Position numbers and translations under genes: made by a program. A stretch of 64,000 bases of DNA from Rhynochetos jubatus (lineage: Eukaryota > Chordata > Aves > Eurypygiformes > Rhynochetidae). The stretch spans positions 25,997,722 through 26,061,721 of the forward strand of contig CM050654.1 in assembly GCA_027574665.1 (NCBI GenBank). Direction: 5' to 3'. Below, in pieces: positions 31,001-38,819 of the stretch (the first letter of the stretch is position 1; every line of letters begins with the position of its first letter). Below the pieces are notes generated by a model. The model was not told where the DNA came from, ran no database searches, and worked only from the letters and a program-made list of their open reading frames with translations.

Positions 31001-33154
31001 AGGCCAGCTGGTCCTGCACAGCCACCCGCTGAGAAACCAGGTCCCGGTGACTGTCCTGGCAGTCATCCTCTGCTGCCACGCAGCACGGCGCACGCCACAC
31101 ACTGTGTCCACGCTGCGGGAAGCTTGTACCCAACCCCATCCGCCTGAGCTCTGTCCTGCCAGCCTCGCGGCACGGCTCAGCACATGCCAAATCCCATTGC
31201 CATGCCGCGCCGCCGCCCGGCACAAAGCTGGGCTCGCTGCCTCCCTCACAAGCCAAAGCTGTGCAGGATCCCCCAGGATGACCCCGGGGATGGAGCCAGC
31301 ATGGCTGAGCCACGCGCAGGACTGTCTGGTGCCAGAGGTCCCTGCTTCCAGCACTGCTGAACCGCACTTCTCCCCGGCAAACTCCAGCAGCTGGCGTAGA
31401 GCAGGCACTGAGCACACCAAAACCCCAGGAGGAGTGTGGCTGCCCCCCCACTGCCCCCAGTTCCTTCCCACTCCACTGCAGGGCCCCATGCCACCCCCCC
31501 ACACAGGGCAGCACCCCCCAAACCGACACTTTCCCAGGGCCAGCATCACCCTGCGCAGCGAGCAGGCGTTGTACCGATGGGCACCAAGTGTAACAGGACA
31601 TGCTGCATCAGCCATTTCCAACCCCACGGAGCCTCCTCTCCCCCCCCACCAGCATCCCGCACAGCCCATAGCATCGCATCCCCCTCCCCGGCACGGAGGG
31701 GGATCCGGCTGGCAGCACCGCTCTGGGGAGCGCAGCGAGCCAGCCCAGCAGTAGCCCCTGGCAGCTGTAGGAGCGAGGCGGCTCATTTCCAGAGTCATTA
31801 CGGTCTGAAAAGGGTCCCATCAGGTATTCCGCCCGTTCAGCACATTTATTTTCCCAAACCACAGTGGGGATTTGTGATTCCAGGCTCAATATTAGCGGGA
31901 GCGGCATGCTCTTGCTGGCCTGGAGCTCGCTGCCTAGGCAGGCAGGGTGCTGCTGGCAGGAGGCCCTGCTAGCAAGCCCCAGGCACCCCCCGGCAGCCCC
32001 CCGCTGACCCGGCTGTAGCCGTGCCTCCGGAGCGGGTCCGCTCAGCGTGTGTGTGTACACACGCGTGTGTGCCAATGCTGGCAGCCGCCGGGATTCACAC
32101 ACATCCCAGCGCCAACCTCCCCAACAAACAAAGGAGGGCCCCCCTATGTGCAAAGGGGTTTCAGCCCACCCCCCCAGCCATCCTCTCTCACTGTGGACAG
32201 CACCCCGCGACAGAGCGCTTCGACCCAGGGGGAAGTGCTGGAGTGGGGCTTTGCACCACAGCTTTCCCCTTTCCCGCTGCACACCCAGCCTGGGGACCGC
32301 TGAGCACCCCCGCTCCGGCTCCTGCCGGCGAGCCCCTTCGGCACAGACCAGCCGGCAGCCCGGTCCTGCGGCGCAGAGCCCTACCGAGAGTTCCCACGGA
32401 GGATCCTGCTCTCTCTCTCTCTCCATGTGAAAATTGGAGGGAAACTCAAAACAGAGAGAGATGCAAACTTCAGCAGCCGGAGCGAGCCGGGGAGCCCTGC
32501 TCCGACGAGGCACGGCAGGGTGGGTGCCCCCCACGCCGCCGGGGGCCCCCAGGGACACGGAGCCGGGCGTGCACTCACCACAGTGAAATCGCGGGAGGAG
32601 CAGTTCTCGCCGCTGAAGTTGCAGCTCTTGAGCATGTCGTCGAGCTGGTGGCCAGTGCGGTTGACGATGTCAGCCATGTCAGGGTCGGGGTAGAGCAGGT
32701 CCGTGGCCTTGTGGCCGTCCCGGTCCTTGGGGGGCAGCCCAGTCATGTTGGCCAAGTGGAAGATGTCGGCGTCGGTGAGCGCCGAGTGGCGATAGCGGTT
32801 GATGTTGCAGATGGTGATGGCGGGGAAGACCATCTCGCGGATGGCCTCCTCGTCCAGGGCCATGACGTGGGGGTGCTCCAGGTAGAGCAGCGCCGACTTG
32901 GCCGCCTGGTAGAGGAAGAAGGCGAGCGAGGCCAGGAAGGCGAACGCCCAGAGGGTCTGGCGCACCCCCAGCCGCCCCGACCGGCAGATGTGTCCCAGGC
33001 CGTGCAGCGTGCTGGCGCTGGCGAAGGCGGCCAGGTCCCGGGAGCGGGGTCGGGCGGTTTCCTCGATCAGGCTCTCCTTATCCCCTTCTTCTTTCTCCTT
33101 CTGCTTCTCATCCTCCTCGGCAAATTTGATTTTACACACGATCTCAATCGGCAT
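6960..33154 (-). CDS. ASIC4: Acid-sensing ion channel 4, canonical ten-exon coding sequence (538 aa; spliced, span includes introns)
   Basis: The coding exons are 33154-32579, 9943-9799, 9617-9490, 9398-9239, 8738-8682, 8583-8430, 8076-7985, 7716-7637, 7385-7281 and 7079-6960. All have GT/AG borders and all phases agree. The sum is 1617 bases, 538 residues plus a TAG stop; human ASIC4 is 539 aa as I recall. The protein is a trimeric Na+ channel subunit of the degenerin/ENaC family: short cytoplasmic N-terminus with an HG motif (51-52), TM1 (about 67-88), large cysteine-rich extracellular domain, TM2 with the GAS selectivity filter (449-451), and cytoplasmic tail ending FEDFAC as in mammals. 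The degenerin-position glycine is 438. Mammalian ASIC4 gives no proton current alone and modulates other ASICs; it is expressed in the nervous system. The start [11 protein letters not shown] was chosen because it matches the mammalian N-terminus. An in-frame ATG 16 codons upstream (33202-33200) is less likely. A second first exon at 10200-10796 can replace exon 1. Confidence 0.95.
7281..7385 (-). CDS. ASIC4: ASIC4 coding exon 9 (cytoplasmic tail)
   Basis: It encodes 465-499: [20 protein letters not shown]… to LGLEELKDQ, a basic juxtamembrane segment followed by the TLGLEELK block shared with mammalian ASIC4. The acceptor CACCCAG|GTG is at 7386 and the donor CAG|GTACCC at 7280. Both ends are phase 0. 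Confidence 0.92.
7637..7716 (-). CDS. ASIC4: ASIC4 coding exon 8 (TM2 and selectivity filter)
   Basis: It encodes the end of G438 and [20 protein letters not shown]… to LDYVYE (439-464). The GAS filter triplet is 449-451, inside TM2. The acceptor CCCCAG|GG is at 7717 and the donor GAG|GTGTGC at 7636. Confidence 0.95.
7985..8076 (-). CDS. ASIC4: ASIC4 coding exon 7
   Basis: It encodes the last base of R407, [20 protein letters not shown]…DLAGLL (408-437) and the first base of G438. This is the palm-to-TM2 link; G438 is the degenerin-site glycine and its codon is split by the intron. The acceptor CCACAG|A is at 8077 and the donor CTCG|GTGACT at 7984. Confidence 0.95.
8430..8583 (-). CDS. ASIC4: ASIC4 coding exon 6
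   Basis: It encodes the end of D356 to the first two bases of R407: [31 protein letters not shown]… and KYNKNETYI. The CxCPTPC motif and the NxTYIR end are ASIC hallmarks. The acceptor TCCCAG|AT is at 8584 and the donor TCCG|GTGAGC at 8429. Confidence 0.95.
8682..8738 (-). CDS. ASIC4: ASIC4 coding exon 5 (57 bp)
   Basis: It encodes the end of G337, [18 protein letters not shown] (338-355) and the first base of D356. The acceptor CCATAG|GC is at 8739 and the donor TGG|GTAGGT at 8681. It carries a sequon at N338. Confidence 0.93.
8838..9165. repeat. 32-bp minisatellite filling ASIC4 intron 4
   Basis: There are about eleven diverged copies of a 32-bp unit of the type TGGGTGCAGAGGGATGGGGC followed by AGGGGTGATCTT. 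Unit starts are near 8838, 8870, 8903, 8935, 8968, 8994, 9025, 9056, 9088, 9120 and 9152. One unit is short (26 bp). The array occupies two thirds of the 500-bp intron between exons 4 and 5 and stays clear of both splice sites. Confidence 0.8.
9239..9398 (-). CDS. ASIC4: ASIC4 coding exon 4
   Basis: It encodes 284-336 plus the first base of G337: [13 protein letters not shown]…[31 protein letters not shown]. It carries the cysteine-rich thumb with the C-x3-C and CHC pattern. The acceptor GGCAG|CTC is at 9399 and the donor CAG|GTGAGG at 9238. Confidence 0.95.
9490..9617 (-). CDS. ASIC4: ASIC4 coding exon 3
   Basis: It encodes the end of N241 and residues 242-283 ([20 protein letters not shown]…, [18 protein letters not shown]), nearly identical to mammalian ASIC4 as I recall it. 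The acceptor TCGCAG|AT is at 9618 and the donor CGG|GTAAGG at 9489. It is part of the extracellular palm and beta-ball. Confidence 0.95.
9799..9943 (-). CDS. ASIC4: ASIC4 coding exon 2 (common to both first exons)
   Basis: It encodes [14 protein letters not shown]…[19 protein letters not shown] (193-240 plus one base of N241). The acceptor CCCTAG|GTC is at 9944 and the donor CA|GTGAGT at 9798. The [11 protein letters not shown] palm/finger segment is a hallmark of ASICs. Both the canonical and the alternative first exon end in phase 0 and fit this acceptor. Confidence 0.95.
10200..10796 (-). CDS. ASIC4: Alternative first coding exon of ASIC4, ASIC2b-like N-terminus (199 aa)
   Basis: The frame is open from ATG 10796-10794 (good context, GCAGCCATGC) to a phase-0 donor CCC|GTGAGT at 10199. 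Spliced to exon 2 it gives …[17 protein letters not shown], exactly the ASIC junction. It encodes TM1 (about 51-72, [17 protein letters not shown]), the FPAVTLCN finger motif (95-102), [24 protein letters not shown] and [19 protein letters not shown]. These features resemble the ASIC2b first exon (HMC before TM1, FLPPR, GHQLEDML, ELCGPHNFS) far more than canonical ASIC4 exon 1. Sequons lie at N129 and N153. The HG motif is replaced by PG (36-37), and the positions of ASIC1a His72/73 and Asp78 are Val81 and Arg86. The predicted isoform has 545 aa. The start is inferred; the frame stays open upstream to an ATG at 11168 but that part does not resemble any ASIC. Transcription is not shown by sequence alone. 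Confidence 0.85.
10797..12374 (-). promoter_or_regulatory. Candidate promoter and 5' UTR region of the alternative ASIC4 first exon
   Basis: If exon 10200-10796 is a first exon, its 5' UTR and promoter should lie here. CpG and GC content rises to an island-like stretch at about 12130-12380 (GCCGCGGC, GGGCGGGGC and similar GC boxes). No TATA box is evident. This is inferred from position and composition only. Confidence 0.35.
12375..12879. repeat. 48-bp minisatellite, about ten copies
   Basis: Copies begin (at CACGCACG or its variant) at 12383, 12431, 12479, 12527, 12575, 12623, 12671, 12736, 12784 and 12832. The period is exactly 48 except for a 17-bp internal duplication in the seventh unit. 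The first five are nearly identical and the right-hand copies are diverged. Because 48 is a multiple of three, all frames are periodic and several long frames on both strands are artefacts of it. It abuts a CpG island on its left. Confidence 0.95.
14641..14740. repeat. Short tandem repeat, about 32 bp x 3, diverged
   Basis: Three adjacent stretches share CCAGCCCTGCTCCCAC or close variants with a spacing of about 32 bases. The array is minor and imperfect. Confidence 0.5.
16525..16890 (-). mobile_element. CR1-type LINE fossil, 3' end of the reverse-transcriptase frame
   Basis: The minus strand reads [28 protein letters not shown], then, after a one-base frameshift near 16618, [10 protein letters not shown]. 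These are the C-terminal blocks of amniote CR1-like ORF2 proteins as I recall them. The DNA also matches CR1 consensus pieces (AGCTATTTAAGCTAAGGGAC, GGCACAAGAACAAATGG). It is truncated, frameshifted and diverged, so inactive. It supports a sauropsid or other amniote source. Confidence 0.75.
18090..18320. promoter_or_regulatory. Candidate intronic regulatory block with GATA-type sites
   Basis: An AT-richer island in GC-rich DNA containing GAGATAAAAA, TTAATCCC, TTTAATCTG and CTTATCTCG. Another GATA-rich block lies nearby at 18845-18965 (TTTATCTG, TTATCC, CTGATAAG). This is a composition and motif call only. Confidence 0.3.
20065..20300. promoter_or_regulatory. Candidate intronic enhancer with POU octamer and TCF-like sites
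   Basis: An AT-rich island with a perfect octamer (ATTTGCAT, 20140-20147), CTTTGATCTTTGAT (TCF/LEF-like) just before it, and several ATTA/TAAT cores (CGTTAATAG, GCTAATGG, TAAATCAATGG). It stands out sharply from its flanks. Confidence 0.35.
25255..25570. promoter_or_regulatory. Candidate intronic enhancer with MEF2 and paired SOX-like sites
   Basis: This is the longest AT-rich island in the intron. It contains ACAATTATTGT (25301-25311, an inverted SOX-core pair), CTATAAATAA (25457-25466, matching the MEF2 consensus), and CTTTATATAG and TTGCGTCAC nearby. No open reading frame of note crosses it. Confidence 0.4.
27030..27155. promoter_or_regulatory. Candidate intronic conserved block
   Basis: An AT-rich stretch with TTAAGTG (27040-27046, NKX2-type), CCAGATAAG, ATTCATTAAATATAATTATG and a T-run. 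A smaller ATTA-rich block follows at 27570-27670. Confidence 0.3.
28145..28265. promoter_or_regulatory. Candidate intronic conserved block
   Basis: An AT-rich island with repeated GAATTG cores (TGAATTGTAT, GGAATTGTGT, CGAATTGCATTG), ATTTATTTTTAG and GTGGATTAAGC in otherwise GC-rich sequence. Confidence 0.3.
29820..30000. promoter_or_regulatory. Candidate intronic conserved block with T-run
   Basis: An AT-rich stretch containing TTTATTACACG, a T12-13 run at about 29858, TGACGTTAAATAG and CTTACTTAAAGG. No coding potential. Confidence 0.3.
32579..33154 (-). CDS. ASIC4: ASIC4 coding exon 1 (canonical N-terminus, 192 aa)
   Basis: It encodes residues 1-192: [11 protein letters not shown]…, an acidic/lysine-rich stretch 12-32, STLHG (48-52), TM1 about 67-88, His96 and Asp101 (equivalents of the ASIC1a pH-gating pair), the FPAITICN finger motif (110-117), DADIFHLAN, and CNFSGENC near the end. 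N-glycosylation sequons lie at N136, N165 and N179. The donor GTG|GTGAGTG is at 32578 with phase 0. The intron that follows is 22.6 kb to exon 2 and contains the alternative first exon. The exon lies in a CpG island. Confidence 0.95.
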
Positions 33155-33701
33155 CTGCCCCGCGCGGCCGGCGTGCCCAGCCAGCGAGCTGCCCCCCGGC
33201 ACGGGCGCCGGCCAAGAGCCCGGCCAGGCGCTGGGAGGGGGCTCAGGTGCCCCCCAAGCCCCAGCACGGCGCCGGGAGGGCCGAGCAGTCCAGGGAGGGA
33301 AGCGCAGCCCCTCTCAGCAGCTCCGAGCCGCCGCTTCCCTCTTGTCTCACTAGTCGATCGTCTCCTTGTGCCTTCGCTTATCAGCACAAATACAGCTGTC
33401 AAAAACCCCTCTCTCTCCTCTCCCTTGCTCTGTCTCTCTGCCTCTCTCCTTCGCTCCTCTCTGGTTAAGACCCCAGCAGATACAGGCAGCATTTAGGCAT
33501 CATGTGCTAATAAAATCCAGGGAATACTTAATAATTCAAGACATGTCAACATTATTTCATCGTCAAATAAAGAGCGAGCGCCAGAGAAAAGAAGCAGTGT
33601 GAAGGGCCCCGCGCCTCCGGGGCAGGGACCCGCGCTGCGCCCCCTCCCCAGCCCGGGCTCCGAAGTGCTGCCGGAGCCACTTGTTTGAATGGCTCGGGAG
33701 C

Positions 33702-33899
33702 TGCCGTGCCGTGCCGTGCCGAGCTGAACCGAGCCGCGCCGTGCCGAGCCGAACCGAGACGTGCCGTGCGATGCCCGCGCCGCGCCGTGCGATGCCGGAC
33801 CCGCGCCGCTTCGTGCGATGCCGGACCCGCGCCGCTTCGTGCCGTGCGATGCCGCGCCGTGCCGAACCGTGCCGAGCCGTGCCGTGCCGTGCCGAGACG
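33702..33899. repeat. Imperfect GCCGT/GCCGA pentanucleotide array
   Basis: About 200 bases are built of GCCGT, GCCGA, GCCGC and related pentamers. The array includes a perfect 26-bp tandem duplication (33791-33816 and 33817-33842, beginning GATGCCGGACCCGCGCCGCT). It lies in the ASIC4 CpG island. Several long frames start inside it and are artefacts. Confidence 0.85.
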
Positions 33900-33993
33900 G
33901 GCGGGGCACGGAGCCTGCCCCCCGCCGTCGCCGCCGCGTTCGCCGCCTCGCCCCGCCGTGCCCCGCCGGCCCGTGCGCCCCGGGGCAGAGCGC

Positions 33994-34038
33994 GGCTCGG
34001 CTCGGCGCGGCTCGGCGCGGCTCGGCTCGGCTCGGCGG
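33994..34038. repeat. GGCTC/GGCGC pentanucleotide array (nine units)
   Basis: Nine consecutive 5-bp units: GGCTC x2, GGCGC, GGCTC, GGCGC, GGCTC x3, GGCGG. Its units are reverse complements of the GAGCC/GCGCC units in the array 95 bp to the left, so the two can pair. Confidence 0.85.
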
Positions 34039-36599
34039 GGGCGGGCAGCCTGCGGGCAGCTCGCCCGGCGGCCCCCTCCTGCTCGCCCGCCCGCGGACTC
34101 CTCCTGCCTCGGCGGCTCCCTGGCCGTTAACCGCCTCCCTGCCACGGCCCGCCGCGCCCCGAGTCGGCGGGCGCCGAGCCCCGTCGGTCCCGGTCCCACC
34201 GAGCCCCGGCCGAGGGTGCACCCCCCTGCGCGTGGTTCTCGGTGCCTGGGAGCCCGGAGAGCGGCAGCACCGCCGTGTCCACCGCCCTCGTCCCCTCTGC
34301 GCGCCCGGTCTGGGGGTCCCCCAGCTTCACTCCTGCCCCCCAACCCGCTTTCTGGGCTCCGCATGGCCCCTCGGCAGCGCACAAGAAGTGGGGGACACTG
34401 CAAGCTCTGTTAGAAAGGCTGAGCGGGGCTCACCCTCACCCCCTCCCTCCCCGCTGAGCCCCTGCCCCTCCTGGGCTCTGGCTCTGCTCCCTCGCGGCTG
34501 CCCCGGCGCACAGCCCCACGCAGGACCCAGCTCCCGTGGGACCGCTGCCCCGCGCCCTTCTGCCCCATCCTGCCCATGGCCGGGGGGTCCGCAGGGACAC
34601 AGCCTTGATGAGGTTATGGGCTCAGCCTGTGGCACCAACCGCAGAGCTGCACAGCACCTGGATCTGGCTGCTCCAAGCGCCCAGTGCCTTCGGTCAGCAA
34701 ATCACCACTTCCCTCAGCTTCCTGCCTCAGTTTCCCCAGCTGGCGACGGAGAGTTAGCTCTTTTCCTAAGGACTCCTCACCCCCAAGACAAGCAACCTTC
34801 CGTGACCCTGCCTACTGGCACAGCAGTGGGGGAAAACACCATCTCCCTGCCTCCAGAACAAGCCCACCACCAGGCACCCCCCTCCCTGGGAGATGTGTCT
34901 CTGCTGGGGAGGTGCGTGCCGGGCTGGGAATCCTGGATCCCCAGAGGACGAGTGATGAGACAGCCGCCCATGAGCTCGACAAGAGGCCTCGCCTCTCCCC
35001 GGGGACTGCGCCGCAGGTCAGCGTGACCTTCACTGTGCTGCCGATGCCAACGGCAAAGCTTTCCCTTCGTCGTCCGGCAAGCGCACACACATCTTCAATC
35101 TTCCCATCGATCCGTGCATGGCACACATGTTCCTGCCTCCGTGCGGGTCAATACAGCAGGATAGGCTGCCTCCGGCGGGGAGCACGCACAGCCCCGGCCG
35201 CCCGCTTCGCCCTGCCCGGGCGATGCCGTGCGCACGTGCCAGCCCCGCAGCCCCAGCTCGGAGAGGCACCGTGGGGAGCGAGCTGGGCAGGTGGCCACGG
35301 GTGGCCCCAGCCACACGGCCACGAGCCCAGAGCTGCTTCTGCAGGGCTGGGGGGGATGCTTGGCCCTGCAAAGACTGTGGGCAGCAAGGGCCTGATCCTG
35401 TCTCGAGGAGGTTCTGCGGCACAGGGCGATGGCCAGCAGTGGGTCTTCGGTCTGCAGAGCTTGGGGTAGCAGTGCCATGTTGGCGAGGGGCACAAGGGCA
35501 CGGGGAGCTGCCAGCATGGATCCTGAGCTACGGGACAAACCGAGCTGTGTGAGTGTGAGTGTCAGGAGGCTGGTGTCCTCTGATGCAGGACAATCATGGC
35601 ACAGGAGCAGGATTGCTTTTTGGCTCCCTGCACAGCTCTGGCCCTGACACCATGGGGACCACAGACCCCTGTCCTGTCTGGGAATCTTTTGCCCCATTAG
35701 CAACTGTCACCTGGGCTGGGGACACTTCTCAGCACCCCACCCTGACAGAATGGTGCCCTTCTATACAGCCAACGAGATGTGTCCTCTCCGCCCTCTCCTG
35801 CCTCTCCTCCCCTGCCGTGCCCTGGTCCTGCCTGGCCACCCGGCAAGGACAGATGGGTGCTGGGGTTTGTCCCCTTGCACGGTGACCCAGGGCACAGGGC
35901 TGGAGCGCAGCTAGGCTGGGTTGGGATCAAGCTGTGCCCAAGTGAGTGGCATCCAGGGCACAAGCCGTGTCCCTGGCTGGGGCTGCAGGCTTCCTGCAAG
36001 CCATGGAGCAGGGAGGGCTGTGGCTTTGTGTCCAAGGAGAGGGCAGACTGGGAGATGCTGGGCTGGAGGGGCAGGGAACGGAGAAGCAGCATGGCAGGGA
36101 GGGAAGGCAGCAGGGCACAGGGGCTGGTTTCTCCTGGGAGCAGACAAGGCAGCGAACACAGCACCAGCTGGGGACGCCCGGTGCTGACGCTTGGCAGCAC
36201 TTCTGCAGCTCACTGTTCTGCACCGGAGCCTCCCACCTGTGACTGAGCACGCCTGTGCACGGGGGTCCGAGACCATGAGGAGGGACTTGTCCACCCATCT
36301 GCCTGGCCACGAGCAGCTGCAGAGCCTGGGCACCCACTGGTGCTCCCAATCCCGTCCTTGGGTTTGATGCTAACAGCCTGGAGAAGCCCAATGCACCCGG
36401 CTACAGAGTGCTGATTTCACTAGCCACCACACAAGTGAGCTGACAGGACAGGGCAGCCAGCCCAGGGCTTACAGGCATATTGGGAAAGTGGGGTCCCCCC
36501 TGCTCAGCCCCGTGCACCCCAGCCCAGTGTGATACTGAGCAGCGGGGTCTTGGCGGAGGGCCCATGTGCTATGCTCAGATGACAGGGGGAGGCTGAAAG

Positions 36600-37290
36600 C
36601 GCCAGGGAAGACAGGACTGGAATTCAAAATGATGTTGACAAATCGGAGAAATGGCCTGAAAACAATCAGATCCAATTCAAAAGGACAAGCGCCAAGAGCT
36701 GGGCTGGAGCGGGAAGCAGATCTGCCCGGCAAGAGGAGCGTGAGCGGCCGGAGGGCAGGGCTGCTGAGCGGGCAGGAGGGCAAGGCAGGGCCCCGGTTTG
36801 GCTGCAGGCAGCAGTGTTGGTTTGTCCAAGTTTACCACCAACCCCCAGGACAGTCCCAAGAGGATGAACAAGGTGTACAGAGGGTTGGACCCCCTCCCCG
36901 CAGGACGCACCATGCAGGTGCAGTTATCTGTGCGTGCAGATGCTGCTCTTCCAGATGCCCAGCAGCCTGGCAGCTGCTTGGAAAAACAGCTGGAAGCTAG
37001 GAGAAGCTCGTTCATTTGGGATGTGGGATCTGCCAGTGTAATATGGGATGTCTGGCTGCCCTGTAACTGCACTGAGCTGGGTGGAAAGGAAGACGTTGCT
37101 CAGGGCGGCGCGAGGAGCATCATTCACAAGGCATCTGAAGTGCTTGCTGCTGGCGAGGCCTCGGCGGGAGCCCTGTGCCTGGTCTGGGACCAAACGTCAA
37201 GAAAAATCCAGACTAATTGGAAGAGTAGTGAGGATGGCAATAACAGGGAGCAGTGCTGGAGACCGGCTGGAGGCACTGGGGGTTTGGGTG
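36600..37290 (+). mobile_element. CR1-type LINE fossil, reverse-transcriptase 3' region, strongly decayed
   Basis: Two segments match CR1-like consensus from memory. One is 36610-36695 (CTGGAATTCAAAATGATGTT, GGAGAAATGGCCTGAAA, AATTCAAAAGGACAAGC). The other is 37115-37250 (CATCATTCACAAGGCATCTG, then AGGCCTC…CTGTGCCTGGTCTGGG…AATTGGAAGAGT…GAGGATGGCAATAACA). The middle, 36700-37100, is diverged or inserted. The orientation is plus, opposite to the copy at 16.5 kb. There is no intact frame. Confidence 0.6.
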
Positions 37291-38646
37291 AGAGCAAAGG
37301 AGGCTGAGAGGCTGCATCCGCAGACAAAATAACTGCTGAGTGCTGAAGGAAGGGGCTTTCCAGAGCATCAGGGCCCTGGCACAGCGCAGGAGACAGCAGG
37401 GCTTAGGTGGAGCCTCTGTGCGGGAGAAGCTGGCTCACAGCCTGAAGAGGTGCTTGGTGGGATGATCCTGCCGTGGTGCCTCCAGCACCCTCATGATGAT
37501 TCACCCCCCTGAGACACAGACACGGTTCGTTTCCATTTCCATTCCAGATTGACCCAGGTGAGGCTTTGGTTGACATTTCTCTATCTTGCCACTGAGCCCA
37601 TGGAGAGACGATTTGCTGTATCAGCACCTGACCTTCCACCGTGCTCGTGCTGTGGCACTGGAGCTGTGCTGCTGCAGTGAGCCCACCCTCCTGCACGCTG
37701 CGGGGCTGCGGCTCCTCAGCACCGGCACAGGGCATCAGCCTGGGGACACTGAAGGGTAGGACACTCAGACGACGGGATGGTTACAGCTCCTCAGGGAGCG
37801 AGGACCTTGCTGAGGGGAGACCCCTGGCAGGCAGCACCCACCTGATGCCCTGGCCAGGACCCAGATCCGGCTGCCTGGGCACCTCTGCCACCAGCCCAAG
37901 CCCCTGAGCTGGCTGCCACGTCTTCCCCACCAGCTCCACACGCTCCAGAGCCGGCGCTGGCCACAGCCCCGCACCCAGAGGGATGTGGATCTGGGGCGAT
38001 CATTAATTTTGATCTAATTGAAGGAAACGTGACTGCAGAGCCCAGCTGACCGCAGCGCTAGGCTCTGACTCGCACCGGCCGGATCCTCCGAGACCTTTGC
38101 AAACACATCGGCTTAACACGCGCAGCCTCCTCCCCCGGCCTCTCCGGCACGCTCCGGCACCCTCCCGGCAGGTTGGGCTCCGCAGCGAGGGCGACGAGCA
38201 CCTCGGCTGTGGGAGACGTGGGATGACAAGATGTCCACTCCAATTATGGGAGAATGGGACTGGTGATGGTGTGATGAGCGTGCAGGGCATCACCACCCGC
38301 CGCAGAGCCGGCTGTGGGACGGCCACAGGAATGCTGCCTGCACCCTGCTCACGGAAAGCTCCGCACCCTCCACCTATGCCCACGGGGAGCAGCGGGGCTG
38401 GGAACGGCAGGAGGGAGCGGTATGCACAGGGCAGGGAGTGGAGCCATCGCTACCAACAGCATTACCAGCCATGGGATGCTGGGATGGGGAGAATGGCAGC
38501 TCCCACACCACACACCAGCCTCACTGGTGACCCCGGTCCCCAGGGCAGGTGGTGGCTGTGCTGGGCTCCCCCACCTGTGGGGAGCCGCTCCCCAGTTAAG
38601 CCCATGGAGGCAGACAACAGGTCTGCCAGGGCTGGCAGATGCAGCA

Positions 38647-38819
38647 CCCCATTAACGCACTGACCCCATTTACGTAAACTACCCCCATCAAACACAGTAC
38701 CTTATTAAATGCTTTACCCCAATTAAGTTGAATACCTTAATTAATACAACACCCCAATTAAAGACAACACTCCCATTCAATTTATTCCTTCATTAAGCGC
38801 AAAACCTCAATTACAAAGT
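38647..38819. repeat. 17/18-bp ATTA-core minisatellite, ten copies
   Basis: Ten consecutive units of alternating 17-18 bp each begin with CC(C/T)(C/T) and mostly carry an ATTA or AATTAA core. Boundaries are 38647, 38664, 38682, 38700, 38717, 38735, 38752, 38770, 38787 and 38805. The best copies are CCCCAATTAAGTTGAATA and CCCCAATTAAAGACAACA. Flanks are ordinary GC-rich sequence. Confidence 0.8.

Larger units (their letters stand above)
12880..32578 (-). other. Upstream part of ASIC4 intron 1 (about 20 kb non-coding)
   Basis: No conserved coding exon is recognised. It is mostly GC-rich. It holds a CR1-type LINE fossil (16525-16890), several AT-rich islands listed separately, and small direct repeats such as a three-copy unit of about 32 bp at 14641-14740 and an ACCCACAGC repeat at about 23574-23602. 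Confidence 0.6.
33155..34560 (-). promoter_or_regulatory. CpG-island promoter and 5' UTR region of canonical ASIC4
   Basis: Dense CpG continues upstream of the canonical ATG. It is interrupted by a short AT-rich block at about 33485-33600 (minus strand TTTATTTGACGATGAAATAA) that may be a conserved element. No clear TATA box is seen, so a dispersed CpG-island type start is likely. The transcription start cannot be placed from sequence. Confidence 0.55.

Noticed and set aside
33155..33202. Upstream in-frame ATG adding 16 residues to ASIC4
   Set aside because: The mammalian protein starts at [11 protein letters not shown], and the added residues are GC-driven and unlike any ASIC.
32021..33496. 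491-codon frame on the plus strand
   Set aside because: It is a shadow of ASIC4 exon 1 read antisense.
33761..35026. 421-codon frame on the plus strand
   Set aside because: It starts inside the GC pentamer array and continues through low-complexity GC-rich DNA with no family resemblance.
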